Shown: positions 1 to 8,780 of the stretch, piece after piece
Position numbering within the stretch: the first letter of the stretch is position 1
How the letters are laid out: each line of letters begins with the position of its first letter
Assembly: GCA_022650455.1 (NCBI GenBank)
Contig: JALCPO010000001.1
Location: forward strand, 1-64,000
Direction of reading: 5' to 3'
DNA: 64,000 nt
Source: Oscillospiraceae bacterium
GTDB taxonomy: Bacteria > Bacillota > Clostridia > Oscillospirales > Acutalibacteraceae
Made by a program: the position numbers and the translations under genes
Notes under the pieces: generated by a model
Told to the model about the DNA's origin: nothing
What the model saw: only the letters and a program-made list of their open reading frames with translations
Database searches by the model: none

Positions 1-769
<769 letters not shown>

Positions 770-1023
770 ATGGTATAAAAAAGCCTCTCGGCCGTTCTAT
801 CTCTTTTAGAGCGTTCCGGCTCTCTTCGATACACTAACGTGTATTTCTGCGTGATTTTTTTTAGGAGAGTTCTCTTCTCTCCGTCCAGAAGTACTTGCAT
901 ACTCTCTGTTGAATTACGGGTTCCTTTTTCCTTACTCGTTGTTTAATTTTCAAGGTCCCATGCGGCTTCCCGGGCTCTTATCCCCCGCTCTGCCGCGGCG
1001 CCCTTCCTGTAAGGCGCTTCACT
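770..1023 (-). other. 16S rRNA leader region
   Basis: These about 250 bases lie between the rRNA promoter and the mature 16S 5' end. On the minus strand they contain the stretch CCTTGAAAATTAAACAACGA (about 958-939), a kind of sequence commonly seen in clostridial rRNA leaders. No protein gene is supported here. The leader should carry antitermination and RNase III processing signals, which I could not map exactly. Confidence 0.6.
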
Positions 1024-1052
1024 ATAATACCAAACCATTTCTCTGTTGTCAA
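1024..1052 (-). promoter_or_regulatory. rRNA operon promoter
   Basis: On the minus strand TTGACA (1052-1047) is followed after exactly 17 bases by TATTAT (1029-1024). This near-consensus sigma-A promoter would start the 16S leader about 250 bases upstream of the mature rRNA. An AT-rich stretch lies upstream of the -35 box, as is usual for rRNA UP elements. Confidence 0.85.
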
Positions 1053-1179
1053 CCCCTTTTTTAATCTTTTTGTAAAATTTGCTGAAATCGAAAACAATTG
1101 CCCTGTTTTCCGCCTTTTTCGCATCAAACGGATAATCTGCGCATGCGGGGGGAAAATTTTGAAAAAGGAGCTGATCCAT

Positions 1180-1863
1180 GTGAGCACCAAGCAGAAATAC
1201 ATCTGGCGGATTTTCGTGATCCTTCTTTTAAACCTTCTGGTCATTGCCGTCGTTATCAAGACGGGAAGCTCAGTAGAAACCCTTTCCAAAGTCGGGTCCA
1301 CCGGGACGGAAGTCCGGCAGATCCAAACGAGGCTGAAACAATGGGGTTATTATAATGGTGCGGTGGACGGAATTTACGGTTCCGGAACAAAAAGCGCGGT
1401 CGTCACGTTCCAGCGGAAAAACGGCCTGACGCCGGACGGCGTCGCGGGGCCGGCCACGCTCGCGAAGATCGGCCTGCCCTCGGGGGGAGGCGGCGGAGCG
1501 GGCGGCTTCAGCGCGAGCGACGTCAATTTGCTTGCCCGGGTCATTTCCGCGGAAGCCCGCGGGGAACCGTACACCGGGCAGGTGGCGGTCGGCGCCGTGA
1601 TCCTGAACCGGATCGACCACCCTTCGTTCCCGAACACGCTCGCGGGGGTCATTTACCAGCCGGGCGCCTTCTCCTGCCTGGACGACGGGGGCATCAACGC
1701 GCCGGTCCAGGACTCCGCCTACCGTGCCGCGCGGGACGCCATGAACGGGTGGGACCCGTCCGGCGGAGCGATCTATTACTACAACCCGGCCAAGACCACC
1801 AACCAGTGGATCTGGTCGCGTCCTCTGATTACCGTCATCGGGAGCCACCGGTTCTGCAGCTGA
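1180..1863 (+). CDS. SleB-like spore cortex-lytic enzyme (PG-binding + Hydrolase_2)
   Basis: The protein has 227 residues: an N-terminal membrane anchor/signal segment (residues about 9-28), a peptidoglycan-binding domain (about 40-98, with the typical QTRLKQWGYYNGAVDGIYG stretch), a glycine-rich linker and a C-terminal SleB/CwlJ hydrolase domain that includes ISAEARGEPYTGQVAVGAVI and YYNPAKTTN. SleB-type enzymes are germination-specific lytic transglycosylases acting on the muramic-lactam cortex of spores, so the gene suggests a spore former. I chose GTG at 1180 because AAAAAGGAG ends nine bases upstream; an in-frame TTG at 1159 lies inside that ribosome-binding site. The gene stands alone and ends at a strong hairpin. 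It could also be a vegetative paralogue, since several SleB-like copies occur in clostridia. Confidence 0.87.
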   Translation: MSTKQKYIWRIFVILLLNLLVIAVVIKTGSSVETLSKVGSTGTEVRQIQTRLKQWGYYNGAVDGIYGSGTKSAVVTFQRKNGLTPDGVAGPATLAKIGLPSGGGGGAGGFSASDVNLLARVISAEARGEPYTGQVAVGAVILNRIDHPSFPNTLAGVIYQPGAFSCLDDGGINAPVQDSAYRAARDAMNGWDPSGGAIYYYNPAKTTNQWIWSRPLITVIGSHRFCS

Positions 1864-1903
1864 TTTTATCCAATCTGTAAAATAACACCTCGGTAAAACA
1901 ATC

Positions 1904-1931
1904 GGGAGCGGGAAAATTCCCGCTCCCTTTT
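1904..1931 (+). terminator. Intrinsic terminator after the SleB-like gene
   Basis: A nine-base-pair GC-rich stem, GGGAGCGGG/CCCGCTCCC (1904-1912 and 1919-1927), with an AAAATT loop is followed by TTTT and a T-rich run. It lies between converging genes and may also stop transcription coming from the lipoprotein gene on the other strand. Confidence 0.8.
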
Positions 1932-1973
1932 CTCTTCTTTTCGCCGCAAACCGACCGATCCGCCGGAACCCGG

Positions 1974-2507
1974 TTATTTTTTGAATCCCCGGAACAGCTT
2001 TGCAATCTGATCCGTATAGGCCTTGTTTCCGCTGTCGGTTGCGGAATTCTTATAGATCATCAGATACTTTTCATTGTCGGAAAGAACGGCGCCGATCTTC
2101 TGCCCCAGAAGGGTAAACCCGCCGTTCGCCCTGACCTGGGAAAGCACTTTCTGCGCGGCCGCGTTCAGCTTCGACGGGTCGTATTCGTAGAGCTCGAGGG
2201 TCACGTTGTTCTTTCCGCCGCCGTAACTGTACTGATACCGCACGCCGCTGACCGCGCCGATGATGTCCGCGCGCATTTTTTCCGCGGTGCCCGTCACGGA
2301 AGCGTTCCCCTGCAGGTATTTCTGCAACCCGGAGAGACTGTCCGGCACGCTGTCCTCTTTCACTTTCTGGGACAGCGCGGACGGCGCCTGCGAGGACGCC
2401 GCCGAAGACGCGGACTGCGACGACGCGCCTCCCACGTCTCCCACGCCGCACGCGGAAAGCGACAGCAGAACCGCAGCCGCCAGGAAAATCATCCAGAATC
2501 TTTTCAT
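1974..2507 (-). CDS. Predicted lipoprotein, unknown function
   Basis: The 177-residue protein begins with a lipoprotein signal peptide; the lipobox LSAC puts the lipidated cysteine at residue 20. A Ser/Ala/Gln-rich linker follows (about 28-46) and then a compact soluble domain to residue 177. The ribosome-binding site AAGGCGG lies eight bases before ATG. I do not recognise the domain. The serine-rich linker after the lipid anchor is shared with the other lipoproteins in this window (7253-8599 and 33778-34434). It probably sits on the outer face of the membrane; no neighbour suggests a pathway. Confidence 0.75.
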   Translation of the reverse strand: MKRFWMIFLAAAVLLSLSACGVGDVGGASSQSASSAASSQAPSALSQKVKEDSVPDSLSGLQKYLQGNASVTGTAEKMRADIIGAVSGVRYQYSYGGGKNNVTLELYEYDPSKLNAAAQKVLSQVRANGGFTLLGQKIGAVLSDNEKYLMIYKNSATDSGNKAYTDQIAKLFRGFKK

Positions 2508-2751
2508 ATCAAAATCCGCCTTTTCTTGATCTTTCTATCCCTGCCGGACGGCCCGCCGGGCCGCTGTTTTCCCGGTCCGTCCGCGTTCTTCTCATTATCC
2601 GATTTTTTGCCCCGTTTGTCAAGGACGCGACGATGCAAAGCGTCCTTTGGCCCGCCGTTTCTCTCGCGTACAAATTTTTACCTTTGTATGGCGGGACAGA
2701 GTGAAAAAAAGCCCCCGGAAAGAGCATTCCGACTCGCTTCATGTTTTCAAA

Positions 2752-2804
2752 GCGCTTAGCGCCGTTTCTTTTGACGCTGACTTTTCTTTGCGAGAAGAAA
2801 AGTC
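2752..2804 (-). repeat. Dispersed element A, copy 1 (hairpin over stop codon plus A-rich tail)
   Basis: On the minus strand, GACTTTTCTTCTCGCAAAG continues into AAAGTC, making an imperfect hairpin at 2804-2779 that overlaps the stop codon of the prenyltransferase gene (2805-2803). It is followed by the tail GCGTCAAAAGAAACGGCG. The same hairpin-plus-tail arrangement recurs after gyrB, mnmE and spo0J. The rest of the gap to the next gene (2508-2751) shows no coding region. Confidence 0.7.
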
Positions 2805-3435
2805 AACCGCCCAGGGTGACGTCGCAGTCCTGATACCACCGAAGGGCGTCGAGAAACTGCGAAGGCTGAAAATCCGGCCAGTAGTCGTGAATAATATAGA
2901 AGTCGGCATAAACCGACTGGGCGGGAAGAAATCCGCTCAGGCGGCGCCGGCCGCCCCACCGGATGAGCAGGTCCACGCGGGGAATCTCCGCCGATTTGAG
3001 CCGCCCGTTCTCTTTCAGCCCGTTCAAATCCCATTTCCAATCGTAATTGACCAGAAAATTCAGGTTGATCCTGCCCCTGCCGAATCCGACCCGGTGGTTC
3101 GCGTACGCTTTCAGCTCCACCGGAAACGCGGGGGACTCCGTGTTGCCGACGACCAGCAGGTTCGCGTCCCTGCCGCTCAGGCGCTTCACGGCTTCCACGC
3201 ATGCCGCGGTGAACGCCTCGCGCTGTTCCGCTGCACGCTTGTTGTTGTCCTTCGTGAACCCGTAAAACGTGGCTTCCCGAATCCCGTACTCCAGCATCAG
3301 CTCATACAGCTGAAAGCCGGGTTCAATTCCGAACGCGTAGCCGTCCTGCTTTTTGTATCCGTTCCGGACCGCCCACCTTCGGTTGCCGTCCGGAATAACG
3401 CCGATATGCGACGGGATTCTTTTCAACTGTTCCAT
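2803..3435 (-). CDS. Short cis-prenyltransferase (undecaprenyl diphosphate synthase family paralogue)
   Basis: The N-terminal motif HIGVIPDGNRRWAVRNG matches the family's catalytic loop (UppS Asp26 corresponds to Asp16 here). The C-terminal block RWGGRRRLSGFLPAQSVYADF corresponds to the usual RTSGExRLSNFLLWQxxYAEF, but the conserved Glu of TSGE is replaced by Arg. Family members condense isopentenyl diphosphates into cis-polyprenyl carriers for cell-wall synthesis. At 210 residues it is clearly shorter than a normal UppS (about 240-260). The isolated position, away from cdsA and dxr, suggests a second, specialised paralogue rather than the housekeeping enzyme. Its substrate and chain length cannot be read from the sequence. 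Confidence 0.8.
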   Translation of the reverse strand: MEQLKRIPSHIGVIPDGNRRWAVRNGYKKQDGYAFGIEPGFQLYELMLEYGIREATFYGFTKDNNKRAAEQREAFTAACVEAVKRLSGRDANLLVVGNTESPAFPVELKAYANHRVGFGRGRINLNFLVNYDWKWDLNGLKENGRLKSAEIPRVDLLIRWGGRRRLSGFLPAQSVYADFYIIHDYWPDFQPSQFLDALRWYQDCDVTLGG

Positions 3436-3541
3436 AGCAACCCTTTCCTACCGCCGTTTTTGTTATAATCAGGGTTATTTTATCCTTCCTGTAAAAAAGT
3501 ACTCCACCCTGCGCGTTTTTTCTTCCATCCGGCGGAAAACC

Positions 3542-3940
3542 TCACCCTTTCTTGGTGCAGAGATACGGCGCGCCGGTGCCCGCTTCGCACGCGGAGGTAT
3601 AGCAGCGGATTTTGCAGTCGATATTATCCAGGCATTTCCGGAGATCGGCAATTCGCCGCACTACGGCCTCCCGGTGCCCCACCAGCATTTCCCTGCGCTT
3701 TTCCAGGGTGGAATCTCCTTCTTTGCACCAGTCCACGAACTGCTTGATCTCCTTGATCTGCATCCCGGTCTTTTTCAGGCAGCAGATCAGCGCCAGCCAT
3801 TCGAAGTCGCTGTCCTGAAACGAGCGGATTCCCCCCGGCGTCCGTTTCACGAAAGGCAGAAGCCCCTCCCGTTCATAATACCGCAGGGTGTGCTCCGACA
3901 GGCCCGTCTTTTCCGCCGCCTGCGCGATTGTGTATCCCAT
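3542..3940 (-). CDS. MerR-family transcriptional regulator (AdhR-like)
   Basis: The N-terminal winged helix-turn-helix reads YTIAQAAEKTGLSEHTLRYY, followed by EREGLLPFVKRTPGGIR, typical of MerR proteins. A coiled-coil dimerisation helix follows (about 75-115), and the short tail has several cysteines (CYTSACEAGTG and YLC), which could sense metals or electrophiles. It is transcribed divergently from an iron-type alcohol dehydrogenase whose promoter has the 19-base spacer that MerR activators need. That pairing resembles the AdhR/AdhA aldehyde-stress pair of Bacillus. I chose ATG 3940 because GAGG lies eight bases upstream; an in-frame GTG at 3949 is possible. Activation of the neighbouring gene is inferred. 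Confidence 0.83.
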   Translation of the reverse strand: MGYTIAQAAEKTGLSEHTLRYYEREGLLPFVKRTPGGIRSFQDSDFEWLALICCLKKTGMQIKEIKQFVDWCKEGDSTLEKRREMLVGHREAVVRRIADLRKCLDNIDCKIRCYTSACEAGTGAPYLCTKKG

Positions 3941-4017
3941 GCGCTCCACCTCGCCTGTTAAAATTCTGGCGGCGGAATTCCGGCAGTTTTCCCGGGACTT
4001 CCGCCGCGTCTATACTT

Positions 4018-4046
4018 AATTTAGACGGATGCGCGCGCAAAGTCAA
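4018..4046 (-). promoter_or_regulatory. Promoter of the merR-type gene
   Basis: On the minus strand TTGACT (4046-4041) and TAAATT (4023-4018) are 17 bases apart. The -35 region (TTGACTTTGCGCG) is an inverted copy of the -35 region of the facing dehydrogenase promoter, which suggests a shared operator. Confidence 0.55.
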
Positions 4047-4086
4047 GGGATTCTTTCTTTGCCCCGCGCTGGATTGCGGAACGGGA

Positions 4087-4117
4087 TTGACTTTGCGCGT
4101 ACTCGAAGTATTATAAT
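4087..4117 (+). promoter_or_regulatory. MerR-type promoter of the alcohol dehydrogenase gene
   Basis: TTGACT (4087-4092) and a perfect TATAAT (4112-4117) are separated by 19 bases, two more than optimal. This is the hallmark of promoters that MerR-family proteins activate by twisting the DNA. The spacer holds an imperfect dyad ACTT...AAGT (4090-4109). Confidence 0.7.
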
Positions 4118-4148
4118 TAAAAAAGAATCTATTTTTGGAGGTGTCGGC

Positions 4149-5312
4149 ATGAACTACTTTATTCCCACAAAGATCCTGTTCGGCAAAGGGCAGCTCGGAA
4201 ATCTGCACACGCAGAAGCTGCCCGGCAAAAAGGCCCTGATCGTCATTTCTTCGGGGCAGTCCGTCCGCCGGAACGGCTACCTGGCGCGGACCGAAAAAGA
4301 GCTGGAAAAAGCGGGAGCGGCCTACGCGGTTTTTGACAAAATTCTCCCCAACCCCGTAAAATCGCACGTGATGGAAGGCGCGGCCTTCGCGAAAAAAGAG
4401 GGCTGCGATTTCGTCGTGGGCCTCGGCGGCGGCAGCAGCATCGACTCGGCCAAGGCGATCGCCGTCATGGCGGCGAACGAAGGCGACTACTGGGACTACG
4501 TTTCCGGCGGCACCGGAAAAGGCAGGGCCGTCCCGAACGACCCCCTGCCCATCGTCGCGATTACGACCACGGCGGGCACCGGCACGGAAGCCGACCCCTG
4601 GACGGTGACGACGAAAGAGGAAACCAACGAAAAAATCGGCTTCGGATATGAAAAGACGTTCCCCGTCCTTTCGGTCGTCGACCCGGACCTGATGCTCACC
4701 GTGCCGCCGCACCTCACCGCGTTCCAGGGCTTCGACGCGCTGTTCCACAGCACGGAAGGATACCTCGCGAAAACGGCGAACACGTTCAGCGACCTGTACG
4801 CGCTCAAGGCCATCGAGTTGGTCGGAAAAAGCCTTGCCGCCGCCGTGAAAAACGGCTCCGACGAAAAGGCGAGGGAAGGCATGGCGCTGGCCAACACGCT
4901 TTCCGGCATGGTGGAATCCCTTTCATCCTGCACCTCGGAGCACAGCCTGGAGCACGCCCTCAGCGCGTACCACCACAACCTGCCGCACGGCGCGGGGCTG
5001 ATTATGATCAGCAAAGCCTACTACACCCATTTTGCCGAAACGCGCGCCTGCGACGGGCGCATGGTCGACATGGCGAAGGCGCTCGGCAAAGCGGACGCGT
5101 CGCAGGCGGCGGATTTTGTGGACGCGCTCTCCGCCCTGCAGAAGGCCTGCGGCGTGGCCGCCCTGAAAATGAGCGACTACGGCATCGACAAAGCCGACCT
5201 TCCCAAATACGCGAAGAACGCGCGGGAAACCATGGGCGGGCTGTTCGGCGTCGACCCCGCCCCGCTTTCCGAAGCGGACAGCCTTGCTATTCTGGAAGAA
5301 TCCTACCGCTGA
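4149..5312 (+). CDS. Iron-containing (group III) alcohol dehydrogenase
   Basis: This 387-residue enzyme has the family's NAD(P)-binding stretch GLGGGSSIDSAKAIA, the segment TTTAGTGTEADP and the metal-site segments GFDALFHSTEGY and EHSLEHALSAYHHNLPHGA. Such enzymes reduce aldehydes or oxidise alcohols with NAD(P)H and a divalent metal. ATG 4149 has GGAGGTG seven bases upstream, so the longer open frame is not used. The gene is monocistronic, faces a MerR regulator across a MerR-type promoter and ends at a hairpin. The closest named relatives are butanol or 1,3-propanediol-type dehydrogenases; exact specificity is open, and aldehyde detoxification is a reasonable inference from the regulator. 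Confidence 0.9.
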   Translation: MNYFIPTKILFGKGQLGNLHTQKLPGKKALIVISSGQSVRRNGYLARTEKELEKAGAAYAVFDKILPNPVKSHVMEGAAFAKKEGCDFVVGLGGGSSIDSAKAIAVMAANEGDYWDYVSGGTGKGRAVPNDPLPIVAITTTAGTGTEADPWTVTTKEETNEKIGFGYEKTFPVLSVVDPDLMLTVPPHLTAFQGFDALFHSTEGYLAKTANTFSDLYALKAIELVGKSLAAAVKNGSDEKAREGMALANTLSGMVESLSSCTSEHSLEHALSAYHHNLPHGAGLIMISKAYYTHFAETRACDGRMVDMAKALGKADASQAADFVDALSALQKACGVAALKMSDYGIDKADLPKYAKNARETMGGLFGVDPAPLSEADSLAILEESYR

Positions 5313-5329
5313 CCGCATGGCGCGAAAGA

Positions 5330-5368
5330 CGGACCGCCCCCGGAAATCCGGGAACGGTCCGCTTTTTT
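5330..5368 (+). terminator. Intrinsic terminator between converging genes
   Basis: CGGACCG (5330-5336) pairs with CGGTCCG (5355-5361), with an inner CCCGG/CCGGG stem, followed by a run of six T. It ends the dehydrogenase gene and probably also the ABC-transporter operon coming from the other side. Confidence 0.8.
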
Positions 5369-5393
5369 GTGCCGGGCCGCCCTTTCCCGGCGG

Positions 5394-6227
5394 TCACTTG
5401 ACGGAACCGACGATGCCCGCGACGAACTGCTTCTGCATAAAGAAGAAGATCAGCCCCGTCGGCAGGGTCGCCAGCACGATTCCGGCCATAATCATCCCGT
5501 AATCCGGCGTGTAGGAGGAACCCATCGCGGACAGGATCAGCGGAACGGTGCGCTTCCGCGGCTCCTGCAGGGCAACCAGCGGCCAGAGGTAATTGTTCCA
5601 GCTGGTCATGAAGGTGACAATGGCGCCCGCCGCATACGTCGACCGCATGACGGGCACATACATGTGGAAGAAGATTCCCGGCTCGTTCAGCCCGTCGATC
5701 CGAGCGGCTTCCAGAATATCTTTCGGGAAGCTCTTGGTGTTCTGCCGGAAGAAAAAGATCAGGAACGCCGTGCAGATGTAAGGCACGATGACCGAAAACA
5801 TGGTGTTCAGCCCGACACCCGCAAACCCCGCCTTGCCGGCCGCGCTGAACATGCGGTACAGCGGGATCATCAGCGCGCAGAACGGAACCATCATGGAAAG
5901 CAGCAGGATGTTGAAGACGCGGTCGCGCGCCCTGCTGCGGAAAATCTCGAACCCGTACCCGGCGACGGAAGAAATCAGCAGCGCCAGAACCGTGGTAATC
6001 ACGGCGATCCACACGGAATTGGCAAGCGAGGCGCCGAAGGCGAGGTCGCTGTGGAACAGATTCGCGAGATTATCCAGCAGATGCGCCCCGAACGTCAGCT
6101 TGCCCGCATTCACTTCCCGCGCGCTGTTCGTGGCCGAGATAATCATCCAGAAAAACGGGAAAATCGAGAGAACGGACGCAACAATCAGGAAAAGATATTT
6201 CAGAGCGGTCAGCGTTTTTTTCTTCAT
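5394..6227 (-). CDS. Sugar ABC transporter permease, MalG type
   Basis: The 277-residue inner-membrane protein has about six transmembrane helices and the permease EAA loop EAARIDGLNEPGIFFHMYVP, which contacts the ATPase. It belongs to the CUT1 family that imports oligosaccharides. The start at 6227 (MKKKTLTALK) follows GGGGGAAAG and overlaps the upstream permease stop by four bases (ATGA), so the two are translationally coupled. No ATPase gene is present in this operon; CUT1 systems in Firmicutes often share one MsmX-type ATPase encoded elsewhere. The neighbouring alpha-galactosidase suggests raffinose- or melibiose-type substrates. Confidence 0.9.
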   Translation of the reverse strand: MKKKTLTALKYLFLIVASVLSIFPFFWMIISATNSAREVNAGKLTFGAHLLDNLANLFHSDLAFGASLANSVWIAVITTVLALLISSVAGYGFEIFRSRARDRVFNILLLSMMVPFCALMIPLYRMFSAAGKAGFAGVGLNTMFSVIVPYICTAFLIFFFRQNTKSFPKDILEAARIDGLNEPGIFFHMYVPVMRSTYAAGAIVTFMTSWNNYLWPLVALQEPRKRTVPLILSAMGSSYTPDYGMIMAGIVLATLPTGLIFFFMQKQFVAGIVGSVK

Positions 6228-7171
6228 TGGTTTTCTTTCCCCCCTACCTTCATCTGGACCATGGAAAGCAGCAGGATCAGGACGACGACAATGAACGCCA
6301 CCGCGCATGCATACCCGAAGTTCGGCGTGTACTTGAAGCAGAGGTTGTAGATGTACTGCGAGATGGTGACGGTCCCGTTCGCCGGCCCGCCCTGCGTGAT
6401 GTTCTGCACCTCGTCGAAAAGCTGAAGGGTGCCGATGGTCGACGTGATGGTCGTAAACAGGATGACCGGCTTGAGCAGGGGCACCGTGATGCGGGTGAAT
6501 TTCGTCACGGCATTCGCCCCGTCGATCTCGGCGGCCTCGTAAATGCTTGGCTCAATGCCCTGCATGCCGGAAAGGTAAAAGATCATGTTGTACCCCGTCC
6601 AGCGCCAGGTGATGGCGATAATGATGAGGATCCGCGCCCAGAACGCGTCCGTCGTCCAGAGGATGGGGGGCAGGCCGGTATGAATCAGCATCTGGTTGAA
6701 GATGCCGTCGTTGGAAAAAATGTTCTTCATAATCAGCGAATAGGAAACGAGCGAGGTGATGCACGGCAGGAAAATGGCGACGCGGAAGAAGGTGCGCCCC
6801 TTCAGATTCCGGTCGTTGAGGATCACGGAAAGGATCAGGGCCAGGATCAGCATGATCGGCACCTGGACGACCAGATAGATGAGGGTGTTGCTCAGGGCGG
6901 TGGCCACCGTCCGGTCCGAAAAGAGCCGGGCGTAATTCGTCAGGCCGCCGAAATGGGCGTTGACTCCCTTGCCGGTCTGGAACGACATGACCAGGGCGCC
7001 GACCATCGGGGCAAAGACAAAAATGCTGATGAGGACGATGCTCAGCAGGGCAAAGGCCCAGCCCCAGCGGTTCAGCCTGGTCCCCAGGGTATGGCGTCCG
7101 GTTCCGCCCGGCCCTTCCCCCGCCCGGGGAACCGGACGCTTTTCTTTTTCTGCAACCGCAGTTTGATTCAC
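6224..7171 (-). CDS. Sugar ABC transporter permease, MalF type
   Basis: The 315-residue protein has a cytoplasmic N-terminal tail of about 35 residues, then six membrane helices and the EAA loop YEAAEIDGANAVTKFTRITV. It is the partner of the permease encoded directly downstream, with which it overlaps by four bases. A hairpin with a run of six T (minus strand) separates it from the binding-protein gene upstream, which would lower permease expression relative to the binding protein. Confidence 0.9.
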   Translation of the reverse strand: MNQTAVAEKEKRPVPRAGEGPGGTGRHTLGTRLNRWGWAFALLSIVLISIFVFAPMVGALVMSFQTGKGVNAHFGGLTNYARLFSDRTVATALSNTLIYLVVQVPIMLILALILSVILNDRNLKGRTFFRVAIFLPCITSLVSYSLIMKNIFSNDGIFNQMLIHTGLPPILWTTDAFWARILIIIAITWRWTGYNMIFYLSGMQGIEPSIYEAAEIDGANAVTKFTRITVPLLKPVILFTTITSTIGTLQLFDEVQNITQGGPANGTVTISQYIYNLCFKYTPNFGYACAVAFIVVVLILLLSMVQMKVGGKENQ

Positions 7172-7188
7172 ACGGAAAACCCCCTTAT

Positions 7189-7225
7189 AAAAAAGCGGCC
7201 ATCGCCGCGGAACGGCAATGGCTGC
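7189..7225 (-). terminator. Intercistronic attenuating hairpin between binding protein and permeases
   Basis: On the minus strand, GCAGCCATTGCC (7225-7214) pairs with GGCGATGGCCGC (7206-7195) and is followed by TTTTTT (7194-7189). It lies 27 bases downstream of the binding-protein stop and 17 bases before the permease start, inside the operon. It should allow only partial read-through. Confidence 0.8.
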
Positions 7226-7252
7226 CCGGCTGCTGTGCGTTTTTTCCGCCCG

Positions 7253-8599
7253 TCAGCCGGCGGCGGAAAGGATTCCTTCCACTTCGGTCTGCGTATTCTT
7301 CAGGGTGTCGTCGACGGACGCGCCTTTGACGATGCTCTGAACCGCTTCCGTCATCTTGCTCTCGATATCGTAGGTGGAAGTGCCGTAGTTGACGGCCGGA
7401 ATCTTCTTGGTCCATTCAATCCAGTTTTTGTAGATCGGCTGGTTGCTGAAGAAAGCGTCCGGCGCGCCGACGTTCTGGCCGGAAACCGCGTCCTGGTACG
7501 TGCTTACCAGGCTGATGTCCTTGCACAGGCTGTCGAGAAGCGCCGTGTCGGACGCGAAGGTCTTGCTCAGGAAATCCTTCGCCGTATCCTTCCCGGGGAC
7601 CTTGTCGATCACATACCAGCTGGCGCCGCCGCAGTTTGTGGCGTTGACGGAATTGGCAACGTTCGTCATTTTCGGGAACGACGCGACGGCCCATTTTCCG
7701 GACTGGTCGGAGGCTTTCTTGATGCTGGACGCGTACCAGCAGCCGTTCACGGCCGTCGCCACCTTGGCCCCGTTTACGGCGGCCACGCCGGCATCCCAGC
7801 CGGAGGCGGTGACCGTAATACCTTCCGTCTGCATCTTTTTGTAAATGGTAAGGGCTTCTTTCAGGGCGGCGTTGCCGGCGATATCCGCTTTGCCGGAAGC
7901 GTCCACATACCATTTGCCGGCGGACTGCATCATCATGCGGATCAGCCCGAGGTCGCTCGGGTCGACGGAAAGCATCGCCTTGCCGGTTTTTGCCTTGACG
8001 GCCTTGCCGATCTCGATGAACTTATCCCAGGTCAGGTCCTGCATGTCGGCGTCTTTGTAACCGGCTTTCTGAATCAGGTCGGTGCGGTAAAAGACGCAGG
8101 CGACGCCGCTGTCGAAGGGGACGCCGTAGACTTTGCCGTCCTGCGTCATGGTTTTCAGCTTGTAGGCCATGAATTTTTCGGGCTTCGTGACGTCGGAAAG
8201 ATCGCTCAGCGCGTCCGGGTAGGATTTCAGGTAATTCTGGATCCTGTAATCCTCGATCAGGACGATGTTCGGCATGCCGTCCACGTTGCCGGACTCAAAA
8301 GCGGTGTTCAGCTTCGCCACAATGTCGTTCTGCGCCATGCTCACAACGTTTACGGAAACGTCCGGGTCGATTTTGGCATAAGCCGCCTTCGCCTCATTGG
8401 CCGCTTTCACGTTGAACGTGTCGTCCCAGGCCCAGATCGTCAGTTTTTTGGCGGTGCTTCCCGCGGAAGAAGACGCGGCCTGCGAATTCGGCGCGGCCTG
8501 CGAACCCGCCGACGAACCGGCGCCGCCCCCGCCGCAGGCGGCCAGACCGGCCGCCATGACCAAACTCAGAAAAGCCGCCGCGATGCGTTTTCCTTTCAT
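7253..8599 (-). CDS. Sugar-binding lipoprotein of CUT1 ABC transporter
   Basis: The 448-residue protein carries a lipoprotein signal (lipobox LAAC, Cys22), a Gly/Ser/Ala linker and an extracellular-solute-binding family 1 fold beginning KKLTIWAWDDTFNVKAANEA. It captures the sugar outside the cell and delivers it to the two downstream permeases. RBS AGGAGGGG lies eight bases before ATG. Upstream, 8600-8780 holds the promoter region, including a small hairpin (ACAGTTT..AAACTGT) in the leader, and separates it from the sensor-kinase gene. The YesMN-type regulators upstream probably respond to the same sugar. Substrate assignment to alpha-galactosides rests on context only. Confidence 0.9.
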   Translation of the reverse strand: MKGKRIAAAFLSLVMAAGLAACGGGGAGSSAGSQAAPNSQAASSSAGSTAKKLTIWAWDDTFNVKAANEAKAAYAKIDPDVSVNVVSMAQNDIVAKLNTAFESGNVDGMPNIVLIEDYRIQNYLKSYPDALSDLSDVTKPEKFMAYKLKTMTQDGKVYGVPFDSGVACVFYRTDLIQKAGYKDADMQDLTWDKFIEIGKAVKAKTGKAMLSVDPSDLGLIRMMMQSAGKWYVDASGKADIAGNAALKEALTIYKKMQTEGITVTASGWDAGVAAVNGAKVATAVNGCWYASSIKKASDQSGKWAVASFPKMTNVANSVNATNCGGASWYVIDKVPGKDTAKDFLSKTFASDTALLDSLCKDISLVSTYQDAVSGQNVGAPDAFFSNQPIYKNWIEWTKKIPAVNYGTSTYDIESKMTEAVQSIVKGASVDDTLKNTQTEVEGILSAAG

Positions 8600-8780
8600 T
8601 ACGGACCCCTCCTAAAAATTTTTGGTGTTTCTTCACAGTTTCCAAAACTGTATCTCCATGTTATCATGATTTATGACAAAAAGCATAGGACTTTTTTCGG
8701 AACTATTGAGAATATTTTTAGGAGATTGTACAAACCGATGCCGGGTAATTTGGAACTTTTTTGAGATACCGGGACTTTTT

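Noticed and set aside
6227..8764. An 845-codon plus-strand frame opposite the sugar transporter genes
   Set aside because: Shadow of the permease and binding-protein genes, and it reads through a clear intercistronic hairpin.
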